Of a stretch of 64,000 bases of DNA, positions 25,216-33,121 are shown one piece after another. The stretch covers positions 6,996 through 70,995 of the forward strand of contig CAXHBH010000007.1 in the NCBI GenBank assembly GCA_964014735.1. Reading direction: 5' to 3'. Under the pieces are notes generated by a model. That model did not search any database. It was given only the letters and a program-made list of their open reading frames with translations, and had not been told where the DNA came from. The stretch's first letter is position 1. The number at the start of each line of letters is the position of its first letter. This DNA comes from UBA7446 sp964014735 (lineage in GTDB: Bacteria > Bacteroidota > Bacteroidia > Flavobacteriales > Flavobacteriaceae). The translations under genes were made by a program, and so were the position numbers.

Positions 25216-26559
25216 ATGTTATTAAACAAGTTAAGTGCAATTTCACCTGTTGATGGTCGATACCGACCTAAAACAAAATCCTTAAGCTCATACTTTTCAG
25301 AATTTGGATTGATTCAATACCGCGTCAGGATTGAAGTAGAATATTTTATAGCCCTGTGCGAACTCCCTGTTCCAGAGCTCAAAGATTTTCCTTTATCAGC
25401 GATAGCGGAATTGCGCAGTGTTTATCGCCATTTCAATTTAGATCAAGCACAGGCCATAAAAGACATTGAAAAAGTTACCAACCACGACGTAAAAGCGGTT
25501 GAGTACTTTCTCAAACAAATATTTGACGATTTAAACCTATCTAAATACAAAGAATTTATCCACTTTGGACTAACCTCACAGGACATCAACAATACGGCTA
25601 TTCCACTTTCAGTCAAAGAAGCCTGTGAAAACGAATACTTACCAAAGCTTCATGAAGTAATCGAGGCACTTGATGCACTTATTAAAAGTTGTAAAGGGGT
25701 AGCGATGTTAGCCAGAACACACGGGCAACCTGCTTCACCCACGCGTTTAGACAAAGAGCTCAACGTATTTAAAACACGTATTGACCAACAGCTTTCTTTA
25801 ATGAAACAAATCCCAATGGCAGCTAAATTTGGTGGAGCCACTGGAAATTTCAATGCCCACATGATTGCATATCCCTCTGTTGATTGGCAGACGTTTGGAA
25901 AGGCATTTGTAGAAAAAACACTTTGCCTACACCATTCGTTCCCAACAACACAGATTGAGCACTACGACCACTATGCTGCATTGTGTGATGCACAAAAACG
26001 CATCAATACCATTTTGATTGATTTTTCTAGAGACATGTGGACATATATTTCCATGGATTATTTCAAGCAACAAATTAAAGAAGGGGAAGTAGGCTCTTCT
26101 GCCATGCCACACAAGGTAAATCCTATTGACTTTGAAAATGCTGAAGGGAACTTAGGTATTGCAAATGCATTGCTATCACATTTGTCAGAAAAGCTACCCA
26201 TTTCACGTCTTCAACGTGACCTAACAGATAGTACGGTGTTGCGTAATGCAGGAATGCCAATAGCTCATATGATAATTAGTTTTAAATCCTTGATTAAAGG
26301 TATTGGAAAACTTGTGGTCAACAAGATTGCAATACAAACGGATCTTGATAATAATTGGGTGGTACTGGCAGAGGCCATTCAGACCATTTTACGCCGGGAA
26401 GGATATCACAAGCCATACGAAGCATTAAAGGGACTAACTCGAACCAATACAAATATCGACGAGGCTTCTATCCACGCTTTTATTGAAACATTAGATATAT
26501 CATCTAAAGTAAGGAATGAATTAAATGCTTTGAGACCTGAAAATTACACTGGGGTTTGA
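25216..26559 (+). CDS. purB: Adenylosuccinate lyase
   Basis: 447 residues. Cleaves SAICAR and adenylosuccinate, releasing fumarate, in purine synthesis. The fumarase/aspartase superfamily signature 'GEVGSSAMPHKVNPIDFENAEGN' (~287-309) holds the flexible loop serine; other motifs are 'TSQDINNTAIPL' (~122) and 'ARTHGQPASPT' (~164). It starts 'LSAISPVDGRYRPKT', as in the E. coli-type PurB. Separate transcription is likely from the promoter element at 25194. purL and carB elsewhere in the window belong to linked nucleotide pathways. Confidence 0.98.
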   Translation: MLLNKLSAISPVDGRYRPKTKSLSSYFSEFGLIQYRVRIEVEYFIALCELPVPELKDFPLSAIAELRSVYRHFNLDQAQAIKDIEKVTNHDVKAVEYFLKQIFDDLNLSKYKEFIHFGLTSQDINNTAIPLSVKEACENEYLPKLHEVIEALDALIKSCKGVAMLARTHGQPASPTRLDKELNVFKTRIDQQLSLMKQIPMAAKFGGATGNFNAHMIAYPSVDWQTFGKAFVEKTLCLHHSFPTTQIEHYDHYAALCDAQKRINTILIDFSRDMWTYISMDYFKQQIKEGEVGSSAMPHKVNPIDFENAEGNLGIANALLSHLSEKLPISRLQRDLTDSTVLRNAGMPIAHMIISFKSLIKGIGKLVVNKIAIQTDLDNNWVVLAEAIQTILRREGYHKPYEALKGLTRTNTNIDEASIHAFIETLDISSKVRNELNALRPENYTGV

Positions 26560-26633
26560 GATTTATTCTATTGTTTCCATAGCATTATCAAATGCCCTTG
26601 ACCCTCAAGTGCTTTAGTAATAATATCCTTTTT

Positions 26634-27179
26634 TTATTTTTCATTTAATTTTCCCAATAGCTCACCACCTGGAAGGTTCATCTCCTTGACAAGCATAGAA
26701 ATTTGGTTCAAGTCAATATCTCCTGTGAGATAAAGTAAGACCGTTTCTGGGTTGCGATTGGCAAGCTTTATTTGATCTTCATTTATGTCGGTAACGAACA
26801 TAAGTAGCTTTTCAACCCTATTGTCATTCTCGGTGGATTTAACATAAAAATTGACATGCGCTCCTATGTCGCGTACTCGCATAAGCTCCTCCAAATTCTG
26901 GGTTTTAATGTGTTTTTCTACCCATATTTGAATGTCTTCCGCTATTTCTGTGCGTTCTGTAGTAATAAGCTTAAAGCTCTTGATTTCTTCTACTAGCTTT
27001 ATGAATTTATCAGCCTCAGGATCGCCCGTTTCTATACTTAATTTGGCAAGCATTTGAAATATTTTTGGGTTTATCGAAAAATAACTAACACTGTCGTCAT
27101 ATTCGTATTTCTCAAAAATATCTTGCCCCCAACTCAATGAAAGTGTTATCAGGGCCAATAAAACAATGCTCTTTTTCAT
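26634..27179 (-). CDS. DUF4252 domain-containing secreted protein
   Basis: 181 residues with a signal peptide (MKKSIVLLALITLSLSWGQ). The remainder matches DUF4252 as I recall it: 'VSYFSINPKIFQMLAKL', an acidic/Lys helix with 'LVEEIKSFKLITTE', and 'NRNPETVLLYLTGDIDLNQISMLV'. The family is common in Bacteroidota and has no known function. Convergent with purB. The 305-base gap up to the S41 peptidase gene (27180-27484) is AT-rich and I see no gene or RNA in it. Confidence 0.85.
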   Translation of the reverse strand: MKKSIVLLALITLSLSWGQDIFEKYEYDDSVSYFSINPKIFQMLAKLSIETGDPEADKFIKLVEEIKSFKLITTERTEIAEDIQIWVEKHIKTQNLEELMRVRDIGAHVNFYVKSTENDNRVEKLLMFVTDINEDQIKLANRNPETVLLYLTGDIDLNQISMLVKEMNLPGGELLGKLNEK

Positions 27180-27484
27180 ATTAAGCTGTGTTTATAAATT
27201 TATCAGTAGTTTAATTAAATGTTTCCATTTGTTTCATGCCTACATATATTTTGTTATTACTAATTGTAGTGCATCTTAGCTTCTTCAGCAAATATCAACA
27301 ATCTCCTTATAAGTCGAAACATGCTTTATTTTAAAATCAACATCCGTTTTAAAAAAATTTGATCATTTACATCGCAAACAGAAGATTTATCAGGTGCTTG
27401 TTTAGACAACGACATTATCACAACCTTGTCACAAAATATGGAAAATTTATTTTGTTAACTTAGTTTCCATATTTACTTAATTCC

Positions 27485-28858
27485 ATGAAAAAATACATCC
27501 TGCTATTTATTGTTACCCTACTTTTTGGTTGCAAAGACGACGTTGATGACACAATTGCAGTTGCCACCACAGAAAATTTAGAGGTAGAAGATTTTATTTA
27601 TAAGGTCGTGAATCTTGCTTATTACTGGCAAGAAGATGTACCTGACTTAGCAGATAACAAGTTTAATAACGACAAAGATTACACTAACTTCATTCAATCT
27701 TTTGATGGTCCAGCATCACTATTTGAAGCACTACTGTACGATGCAGACAGGTATAGTGTACTGATCAGCGATTACGAAGTTTTTGAAAATAATACAAAGG
27801 GGGTTTCCCTGAGCAATGGAATGAAGTTTGGTTTGGTTAAATTTTCCCAAAATAGCACAGAAATATATGCCTATGTCCAATATGTAATTTCTGGCTCGGA
27901 TGCTGATACAAAAGGGATCAAACGCGGAGATATTTTCACAGATGTTAATGGAACTCAACTTAACATTTCCAACTACAGAGAATTATTGTCCATTAACTCC
28001 GATAGTTACACCATTGACTTGGCTACTTTGAACAACAACCAAATTACAAAAACAGGCAACAGCGTTAGCCTTAATAACTCAGTTCAAACAGAACAAAGTG
28101 TACACCTATCTAAAGTAATTGTAAAAGATGGCAAAAAGGTTGGTTATGTGATGTATAACAGTTTTGTTAGTTCTCAAGACGAAGCATTAAAAGCGGTCTT
28201 TAGTGATTTAGCCATGCAGCAAATAGATGAACTAGTGGTGGACTTGCGTTATAATAGAGGTGGGCAAGTAAAAACAGCCCAACTGTTAGCTGGACTTATT
28301 GCTGGAGAACATGCCTCTAAAGTATTTGGAAAACTCGTGTTCAATGAAAAATTAAGTTCCCAAAATACGGATGTTGAAATTATTAATTCAAATGTCAACT
28401 TAGGATTGTCGCGTGTGTTTTTCTTGACTACACAAAATTCTGCTTCAGCAAGTGAAATGACTATTAACGGTTTGAAGCCATATCTAAATGTGATTCAAAT
28501 TGGTGATAGAACTGAAGGAAAAGATGTGGGATCAAATCCTTTTTATGATTACATTGACAACAACAGAACCATAAATCCCAACCACAAATACCTGATATTG
28601 CCAATCACTTTTAAGTATTATAACAGCGAAGATATAGGTGACTTTTCAGATGGTTTAATACCCAATTTTAATATCCCAGAAAGTCTATCCAACTTAGGAA
28701 TCCTCGGCGATGTTGAAGAACCGTTACTTAAAAAAGCATTAGAATATATAAGCGGGCAAACCACTGGTACCATAAAAACAGATTCCACTAGCTTACCCAC
28801 ATCATTTATACCACTTCAAACTGAAGTTGGAAAGACAATTTATTTACCTAAAAACTAA
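27485..28858 (+). CDS. S41 family peptidase lipoprotein (C-terminal processing protease type)
   Basis: 457 residues. Signal peptide ends at a lipobox (LLFGC, Cys16) followed by KDD, predicting an outer-membrane lipoprotein. A PDZ domain occupies ~115-190 ('GSDADTKGIKRGDIFTDVNGTQL'), then the S41 tail-specific protease core: 'VDLRYNRGGQVKTAQLLAGLI' (~250-270), 'TTQNSASASEMTINGLKP' (~318-335) with the catalytic Ser, and 'DRTEGKDVGSNPFY' with the likely catalytic Lys (~345). Conserved substrate tail is not known. It is convergent with the TonB receptor gene: the two stop codons overlap by four bases. Confidence 0.93.
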   Translation: MKKYILLFIVTLLFGCKDDVDDTIAVATTENLEVEDFIYKVVNLAYYWQEDVPDLADNKFNNDKDYTNFIQSFDGPASLFEALLYDADRYSVLISDYEVFENNTKGVSLSNGMKFGLVKFSQNSTEIYAYVQYVISGSDADTKGIKRGDIFTDVNGTQLNISNYRELLSINSDSYTIDLATLNNNQITKTGNSVSLNNSVQTEQSVHLSKVIVKDGKKVGYVMYNSFVSSQDEALKAVFSDLAMQQIDELVVDLRYNRGGQVKTAQLLAGLIAGEHASKVFGKLVFNEKLSSQNTDVEIINSNVNLGLSRVFFLTTQNSASASEMTINGLKPYLNVIQIGDRTEGKDVGSNPFYDYIDNNRTINPNHKYLILPITFKYYNSEDIGDFSDGLIPNFNIPESLSNLGILGDVEEPLLKKALEYISGQTTGTIKTDSTSLPTSFIPLQTEVGKTIYLPKN

Positions 28859-30696
28859 AAGGCATAGCGTAGTGCTATGTTTAGGTTACGTCCTAGGGTG
28901 GTAAAACCAAAAATCTCAGTGTAGTCCACATCAAAAAGATTTGTTATTGAAACGCTTGCCGTTGTATTTCCAATAAAGTTTGGAAAAGCCACACGTGCAT
29001 CCAACAACGCATAAGCATCCAATTCTTCTTGCTCAAAATTTTGATTTGTATCATAGCGTGACCCTATATGGCGCCAGTGCAATCCCCACTGTGTTTTAGA
29101 TGCAGCATAACTAAGGCTTAGGTTGGCTAAGTGCTTGGGTAGGCGCATAGGCACTTGATCCACCTTTTCTGTAAAGGTGTAATTGGTGTTTATGTTCCAA
29201 TTCTTTAGACTCCAATTGGCCTCTACCTCTACCCCGCGAACTTTAAATATTCCTGGACGGTTTTGATATCCCATAAAATTAGAGGAAAAAACAAAGTCCA
29301 CAAAATTGTCCTCCTCACGGTGGAAAGCAACAACGGTAAAGCGGCTGTTTTCCTTTACCTGCTCTACACCCAATTCAAGGGTTTGGTTCTCCTCTGGCGT
29401 AAGCTCAGTGTCGCCATATTGACCACTGTAGAGCTTATACTGCGATGGCGCAATAAATGATGTAGCCCAAGAACCAAAAAACTTAAGATAGCCACCAGAA
29501 GAAAGCTCTTTTACATAAAACGGGTTAATCGTAAAGGTCTGGTGGGTATTAAACTGACTATGTATGGTGTTCCGTACGCTTGCTTGAAGAGCATATCCCT
29601 TGGAATGTTGCCATTGCCCACTGACAAAGAACGCTAGATTATTATGTGTATAGCTTTCCCCAGAAAAGGCATTTTTAAAATCAGAACCTATGTCTTGATA
29701 GAAAAGACCACCTAACAGCATCAGTTCATCAGAAGCGCGGTGACGCAAAGTAACTTCAGTAGTAAAAATATCTGATGTGTAATCCGACGGATAACTATCT
29801 GCATAAGATCGTGAGGTATCTGCCCAAGAAAACTGCGCCTGTGCTGATGATTTTCCTTCAGTATAGGACGTTTCAAGGCCAACACGCTGTTGTTTACTTA
29901 CAAATGCATAATCTGCATCAGCAAAACTGGGAAAGGTACTATCAAAGCTAGCATCAAATAGATCTCGTTGCAAATAGGCCGACCATGCCCAAGGACCGCT
30001 GTGTTGGCTTTGCGCACTAAATGATATGTTTTCCTTTTCAATTGGATCGGTTTCAGTACCCGCCACGGAAGACATACCATCAGAAGATAGTAGCTGCACT
30101 GAGCCTGAAAGGGCTACATTACCCACCTGGCGCTGTACCTCCACAAACTGCTTGTTCACATCTGAAAGCTTACCTAATTTTTGGTCAAATGTATTTTGGG
30201 TACCCCATTCTTGGGTAACCGTAAGCTTGGTTTTTTGTGTAAGCTCTTTTTTAGTTGTGATGTCTATAATAGCGGTAGCTGCCCCGCTACCATAAAGGCT
30301 ACTAGATGCACCCTTTACTACTTCAATAGTAGCAATTTGGTCTAAAGCTATAAGGCGTAAATCAAAATCCGATTCGATTTGCGAGGGGTCACTTACCACC
30401 ACACCATCAATGCGGACAAGCACCTGTCTGTTGTTACCACCGCGAATAAAATAGGACAGGTTTTGTCCAGGGTGCAGTTGAGCACCCGATATATATATTC
30501 CGGCATATTGATTGAGTAATTGTGCTAGAGAAATACCCTTATTTTTTGCTATCTCTTCTGCACTAATATGCACAACGGCTTTACCGCTGTTTTTTCTAGG
30601 TTTCGGAATACGCGTATCCGAAACAACTACTTCGTCCAATAGCTCTTGAGCATGGACGGTACCTATACATAGCATTGCTGCTATTAAATATCGCAT
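28855..30696 (-). CDS. btuB: TonB-dependent outer membrane receptor, BtuB-like (cobalamin uptake)
   Basis: 613 residues from ATG 30696, chosen because the signal peptide (MRYLIAAMLCIGTVHAQ) begins there; the frame extends 18 codons further upstream. TonB box-like 'LDEVVVSDTRIPKPRKN' is followed by the plug ('LAQLLNQYAGIYISGAQLHPGQNLSYFIRGGNNRQVLVRIDGVVV', ~50-110) and a 22-strand barrel type C-terminus ('TNLFDVDYTEIFGFTTLGRNLNIALRYAF'). The size is as BtuB. A cobalamin riboswitch lies directly upstream on the same strand, which makes vitamin B12 or a related corrinoid the likely substrate. Expression should fall when cobalamin is high. Confidence 0.92.
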   Translation of the reverse strand: MRYLIAAMLCIGTVHAQELLDEVVVSDTRIPKPRKNSGKAVVHISAEEIAKNKGISLAQLLNQYAGIYISGAQLHPGQNLSYFIRGGNNRQVLVRIDGVVVSDPSQIESDFDLRLIALDQIATIEVVKGASSSLYGSGAATAIIDITTKKELTQKTKLTVTQEWGTQNTFDQKLGKLSDVNKQFVEVQRQVGNVALSGSVQLLSSDGMSSVAGTETDPIEKENISFSAQSQHSGPWAWSAYLQRDLFDASFDSTFPSFADADYAFVSKQQRVGLETSYTEGKSSAQAQFSWADTSRSYADSYPSDYTSDIFTTEVTLRHRASDELMLLGGLFYQDIGSDFKNAFSGESYTHNNLAFFVSGQWQHSKGYALQASVRNTIHSQFNTHQTFTINPFYVKELSSGGYLKFFGSWATSFIAPSQYKLYSGQYGDTELTPEENQTLELGVEQVKENSRFTVVAFHREEDNFVDFVFSSNFMGYQNRPGIFKVRGVEVEANWSLKNWNINTNYTFTEKVDQVPMRLPKHLANLSLSYAASKTQWGLHWRHIGSRYDTNQNFEQEELDAYALLDARVAFPNFIGNTTASVSITNLFDVDYTEIFGFTTLGRNLNIALRYAF

Positions 30697-30756
30697 GTTT
30701 AAGTTGTTACAAAATGAACCGATAATGCTTATCCCGAGCACACACAGCATGAATCT

Positions 30757-30895
30757 CTTAGGCAGGTCTCCTGACTCGTACTACTCAACAAACCTTCCCA
30801 TCGGCCAGTTGCAGACAGTGGTTGAAGCATTGAGCGTTGCAGTACTTACAGTTGCGGGAACAGTAAAGGCCTTGCACCTTTTTCCCTTTTCATCT
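30757..30895 (-). ncRNA. Cobalamin riboswitch
   Basis: Read on the minus strand: 'GGGAAAAAGGTGCAAGGCC', then 'CTGTTCCCGCAACTGTAA', a B12-box-like 'AACCACTGTCTGCAACTGG', 'GATGGGAAGG' and the closing 'GAGTCAGGAGACCTGCC'. These are the conserved blocks of the AdoCbl/cobalamin riboswitch in the right order. It ends 60 bases before the TonB receptor start. Boundaries are approximate. A possible -7 element for this transcript is CAAAATTA at 30925-30932 (TAATTTTG on the minus strand). Confidence 0.93.
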
Positions 30896-30924
30896 TCGCA
30901 TACGGAAGAACCCAAAAGCCAAAA

Positions 30925-30932
30925 CAAAATTA
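30925..30932 (-). promoter_or_regulatory. Putative -7 promoter element for the riboswitch-btuB transcript
   Basis: TAATTTTG on the minus strand fits TAnnTTTG and would start transcription ~25 bases upstream of the riboswitch core. No TTG at -33 was found. Confidence 0.35.
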
Positions 30933-30973
30933 AGGCTTTAATCATAAAAATAAAGAGATTATTGAAAAAGATG

Positions 30974-30981
30974 TAACTTTG
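30974..30981 (+). promoter_or_regulatory. Putative -7 promoter element of the DUF6580 gene
   Basis: TAACTTTG matches TAnnTTTG and ends 13 bases before the ATG at 30995. Confidence 0.4.
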
Positions 30982-30994
30982 TTTTTTTAAAATT

Positions 30995-31480
30995 ATGCGC
31001 TTTAACAAGACAGAAACTGTACTGATAAGCTTTATTATTGTAGCCGTGCTAGTGCGTTTGCTTCCACACCCGCCTAATGTTGCTCCCATAACGGCTGTTG
31101 CCCTTTTTGCTGGCACACATTTTAGTAGTAAGCACTGGGCGGTATTGATGCCTATATTGGCCATGTTGGTAACGGATATCTTCTTGGGCTTTTTTATGAT
31201 TACTCCCGTAGTATATTTAGCTTTTGTGGGCGTTATTGCCTTGGGTTTTGTGATCAAAAAGATGAACATAGGTTCTGTGCTTTTGAGTAGCCTGTTATTC
31301 TTTTTAGTGACCAACTTAGGGGTTTGGTTTTTGCACTACCCCCTTACAACTGAAGGCTTTATTACCTGCTTCACACTTGCCATCCCATTTTTTGGGTATT
31401 CGATTGTAGGTGATTTATTCTTTAGCGCTGCTCTAATTTTTGGCTATCGCTTTGCGGCAAAACGCTTGCAGCTGGCATAG
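30995..31480 (+). CDS. DUF6580 family membrane protein (putative ECF-type substrate-binding component)
   Basis: 161 residues with about five transmembrane segments. 'RLLPHPPNVAPITAVALFAGTHFSSKHWAVLMPILAMLVTDIFLGF' (~24-68) is the DUF6580 signature, resembling the S components of ECF vitamin transporters. It is divergent from the riboswitch-controlled BtuB-like receptor, separated by only ~100 bases. That context suggests inner-membrane uptake of cobalamin or a precursor, as in other Bacteroidota, but this is inference and no ECF ATPase is in the window. The riboswitch itself is on the other strand and cannot control this gene directly. Followed after 12 bases by a VOC protein. Confidence 0.85.
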   Translation: MRFNKTETVLISFIIVAVLVRLLPHPPNVAPITAVALFAGTHFSSKHWAVLMPILAMLVTDIFLGFFMITPVVYLAFVGVIALGFVIKKMNIGSVLLSSLLFFLVTNLGVWFLHYPLTTEGFITCFTLAIPFFGYSIVGDLFFSAALIFGYRFAAKRLQLA

Positions 31481-31492
31481 GCGATTTACAAT

Positions 31493-31885
31493 ATGCAAAA
31501 CCTCTCATTTAATCACATAGCGTTAGCTGTTAAGGATGTTAAGGCATCAGTTATGTTTTATCAGGCGGTATTTGGCTTAAGTGAAATCGAAAACACTGCA
31601 TCAAACTCCTCCACAAGATGGTTGTCATTGGGAAAAGGCAAAGAACTACACCTAATTCCAAGACCAGAAGCGGAAATAAAAACGCATAAGGCCGTTCATT
31701 TTGCTATGGCTCTAGACGATATAGACCGTTTTATTATGCATTTAAAAAGTCTAGACATCAACTTCTGCGACTGGCCCGGAACATCTAACCAATACAACGT
31801 TAGGAAAGACGGTATCAAACAGGTTTACTTTCAAGATCCCAATGGATACTGGATTGAAGTAAATGATGCAAACGCCATGGACTAA
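31493..31885 (+). CDS. VOC family protein (glyoxalase/dioxygenase superfamily)
   Basis: 130 residues, one vicinal-oxygen-chelate domain made of two beta-alpha-beta-beta-beta modules. It begins 'SFNHIALAVKDVKASVMFYQAVFGL' and ends 'VRKDGIKQVYFQDPNGYWIEVNDA', with likely metal ligands His8, His71 (AVHFAM) and Glu123 (WIEV). Enzyme type (lactoylglutathione lyase, fosfomycin-resistance-like, dioxygenase) cannot be decided. Probably transcribed with the DUF6580 gene 12 bases upstream. Confidence 0.88.
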   Translation: MQNLSFNHIALAVKDVKASVMFYQAVFGLSEIENTASNSSTRWLSLGKGKELHLIPRPEAEIKTHKAVHFAMALDDIDRFIMHLKSLDINFCDWPGTSNQYNVRKDGIKQVYFQDPNGYWIEVNDANAMD

Positions 31886-31969
31886 AACCAAAATCCTAGA
31901 ATAAAAATCTAATACATAACAACCGCATTAAATAAGAGTCTCTAGTTGGTGTAAAATATTTAGACACTT

Positions 31970-33082
31970 CTACTCCTCCGCAGCGGGGCGGTCTAAGGCA
32001 GTAACTTGGTAGTCCAAGGCATTTTCTTCACCTGCCAAGCGGATAATGTCCTTATCAATCTTTTTAAATTCACGAGAAGCATCGTTGTATTGGTTTACAA
32101 CCGTGCCTATGGTTCTGCCCAAGCGGCCGTGTAGGTCCTCAAAGGCATTGAGGTGTTTGGAAAGTTTTTCTACATTCTTTAAGATGTCCTGAATGGAATT
32201 TTCAATTTTAAGGTTGTGCAACGCCTTTACCGTTATCTGCAGCATCGGAAATAGGCTCATTGGGGATACAATCATCACCTTTTTTTCATAAGCATAAGAC
32301 ACCAAATCGCGGGAGTTGATTTGCAATGTACCTACCCTACTGTTCAACAAGTCTTGGTACAAGCCATCAGCAGGGATAAACATATAGGCATAGTCGGTAG
32401 TCGTTTCGTTGGGGCGTATGTATTTGGCGGTTTCGTCTATGCGCTTTTTGATGTCGCTCTTAAACGACTGTTCTAAGGATTTAATCGCTTCGGGGTCGCT
32501 GCTTTCCACCATTTTATTGTAGTTGTCCAAAGAAAACTTAGCATCTATGGGAATGATAAAATCTCCCACCTTGACAATGGCATCTACCATCTCACCATTG
32601 GAAAAGCTGTGTTGCATTGCAAACAACTCCGGAGGCAAAACGTTTGCTAATAGGTTTTCAAGTTGTATCTCGCCCAAAATACCACGCTGCTTAGAATTAC
32701 CTAAAATCTTTTCTAGGGTCTTCATCTGGTTGGCAAAACTTAGTACCTGCTCGTTGGTGCCCTTGATTTCAGACAAGGCCTTGGTCACATCTGTAATGGC
32801 TTTTTTGGACTCGGCAAACTGTTGGGTAATAGATTGGTTAGACGAGCGTTGGTATTCGCTTATGCCCTTGGTGATGTTGTCCAGCTTCTGCTCCAGTTCC
32901 ACACGAGTTTCTTTGGCATTTGCATCTGTTTCTTTTCGAATACCTTGTATCTCCTCACGCAACTGCGCATTGAGTTGCATCAAAAACTCATTAGACACCC
33001 CTGCAGACTGGTTTTTTTGGTTCATAAAATAAAACACTAGCAGTGCCAAGACAACAACAAGTACTGGAATCCATTCCATCAA
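31970..33082 (-). CDS. rmuC: DNA recombination protein RmuC
   Basis: 370 residues. One N-terminal membrane anchor (~5-20, VLVVVLALLVFYFM), a coiled coil (~30-120, with 'RVELEQKLDNITKGISEYQ') and the RmuC nuclease-like domain (~130-330): 'GILGEIQLENLLANVLP', 'DAIVKVGDFIIPIDAKFSLDNY', 'YAMYMFIPADGLYQDLL'-type block and 'MIVSPMSLFPMLQ'. RmuC proteins limit recombination between inverted repeats. Forms a same-strand pair with carB (39 bases between). Confidence 0.95.
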   Translation of the reverse strand: MMEWIPVLVVVLALLVFYFMNQKNQSAGVSNEFLMQLNAQLREEIQGIRKETDANAKETRVELEQKLDNITKGISEYQRSSNQSITQQFAESKKAITDVTKALSEIKGTNEQVLSFANQMKTLEKILGNSKQRGILGEIQLENLLANVLPPELFAMQHSFSNGEMVDAIVKVGDFIIPIDAKFSLDNYNKMVESSDPEAIKSLEQSFKSDIKKRIDETAKYIRPNETTTDYAYMFIPADGLYQDLLNSRVGTLQINSRDLVSYAYEKKVMIVSPMSLFPMLQITVKALHNLKIENSIQDILKNVEKLSKHLNAFEDLHGRLGRTIGTVVNQYNDASREFKKIDKDIIRLAGEENALDYQVTALDRPAAEE

Positions 33083-33121
33083 AAAATGTTTGCTTAAATA
33101 TACGTGAAAATGACCAATGAA

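Noticed and set aside
30781..31314. Minus-strand frame of 177 codons over the riboswitch/DUF6580 region
   Set aside because: It is antisense to a good membrane protein gene and to conserved riboswitch blocks; the translated sequence is low in complexity and matches nothing.
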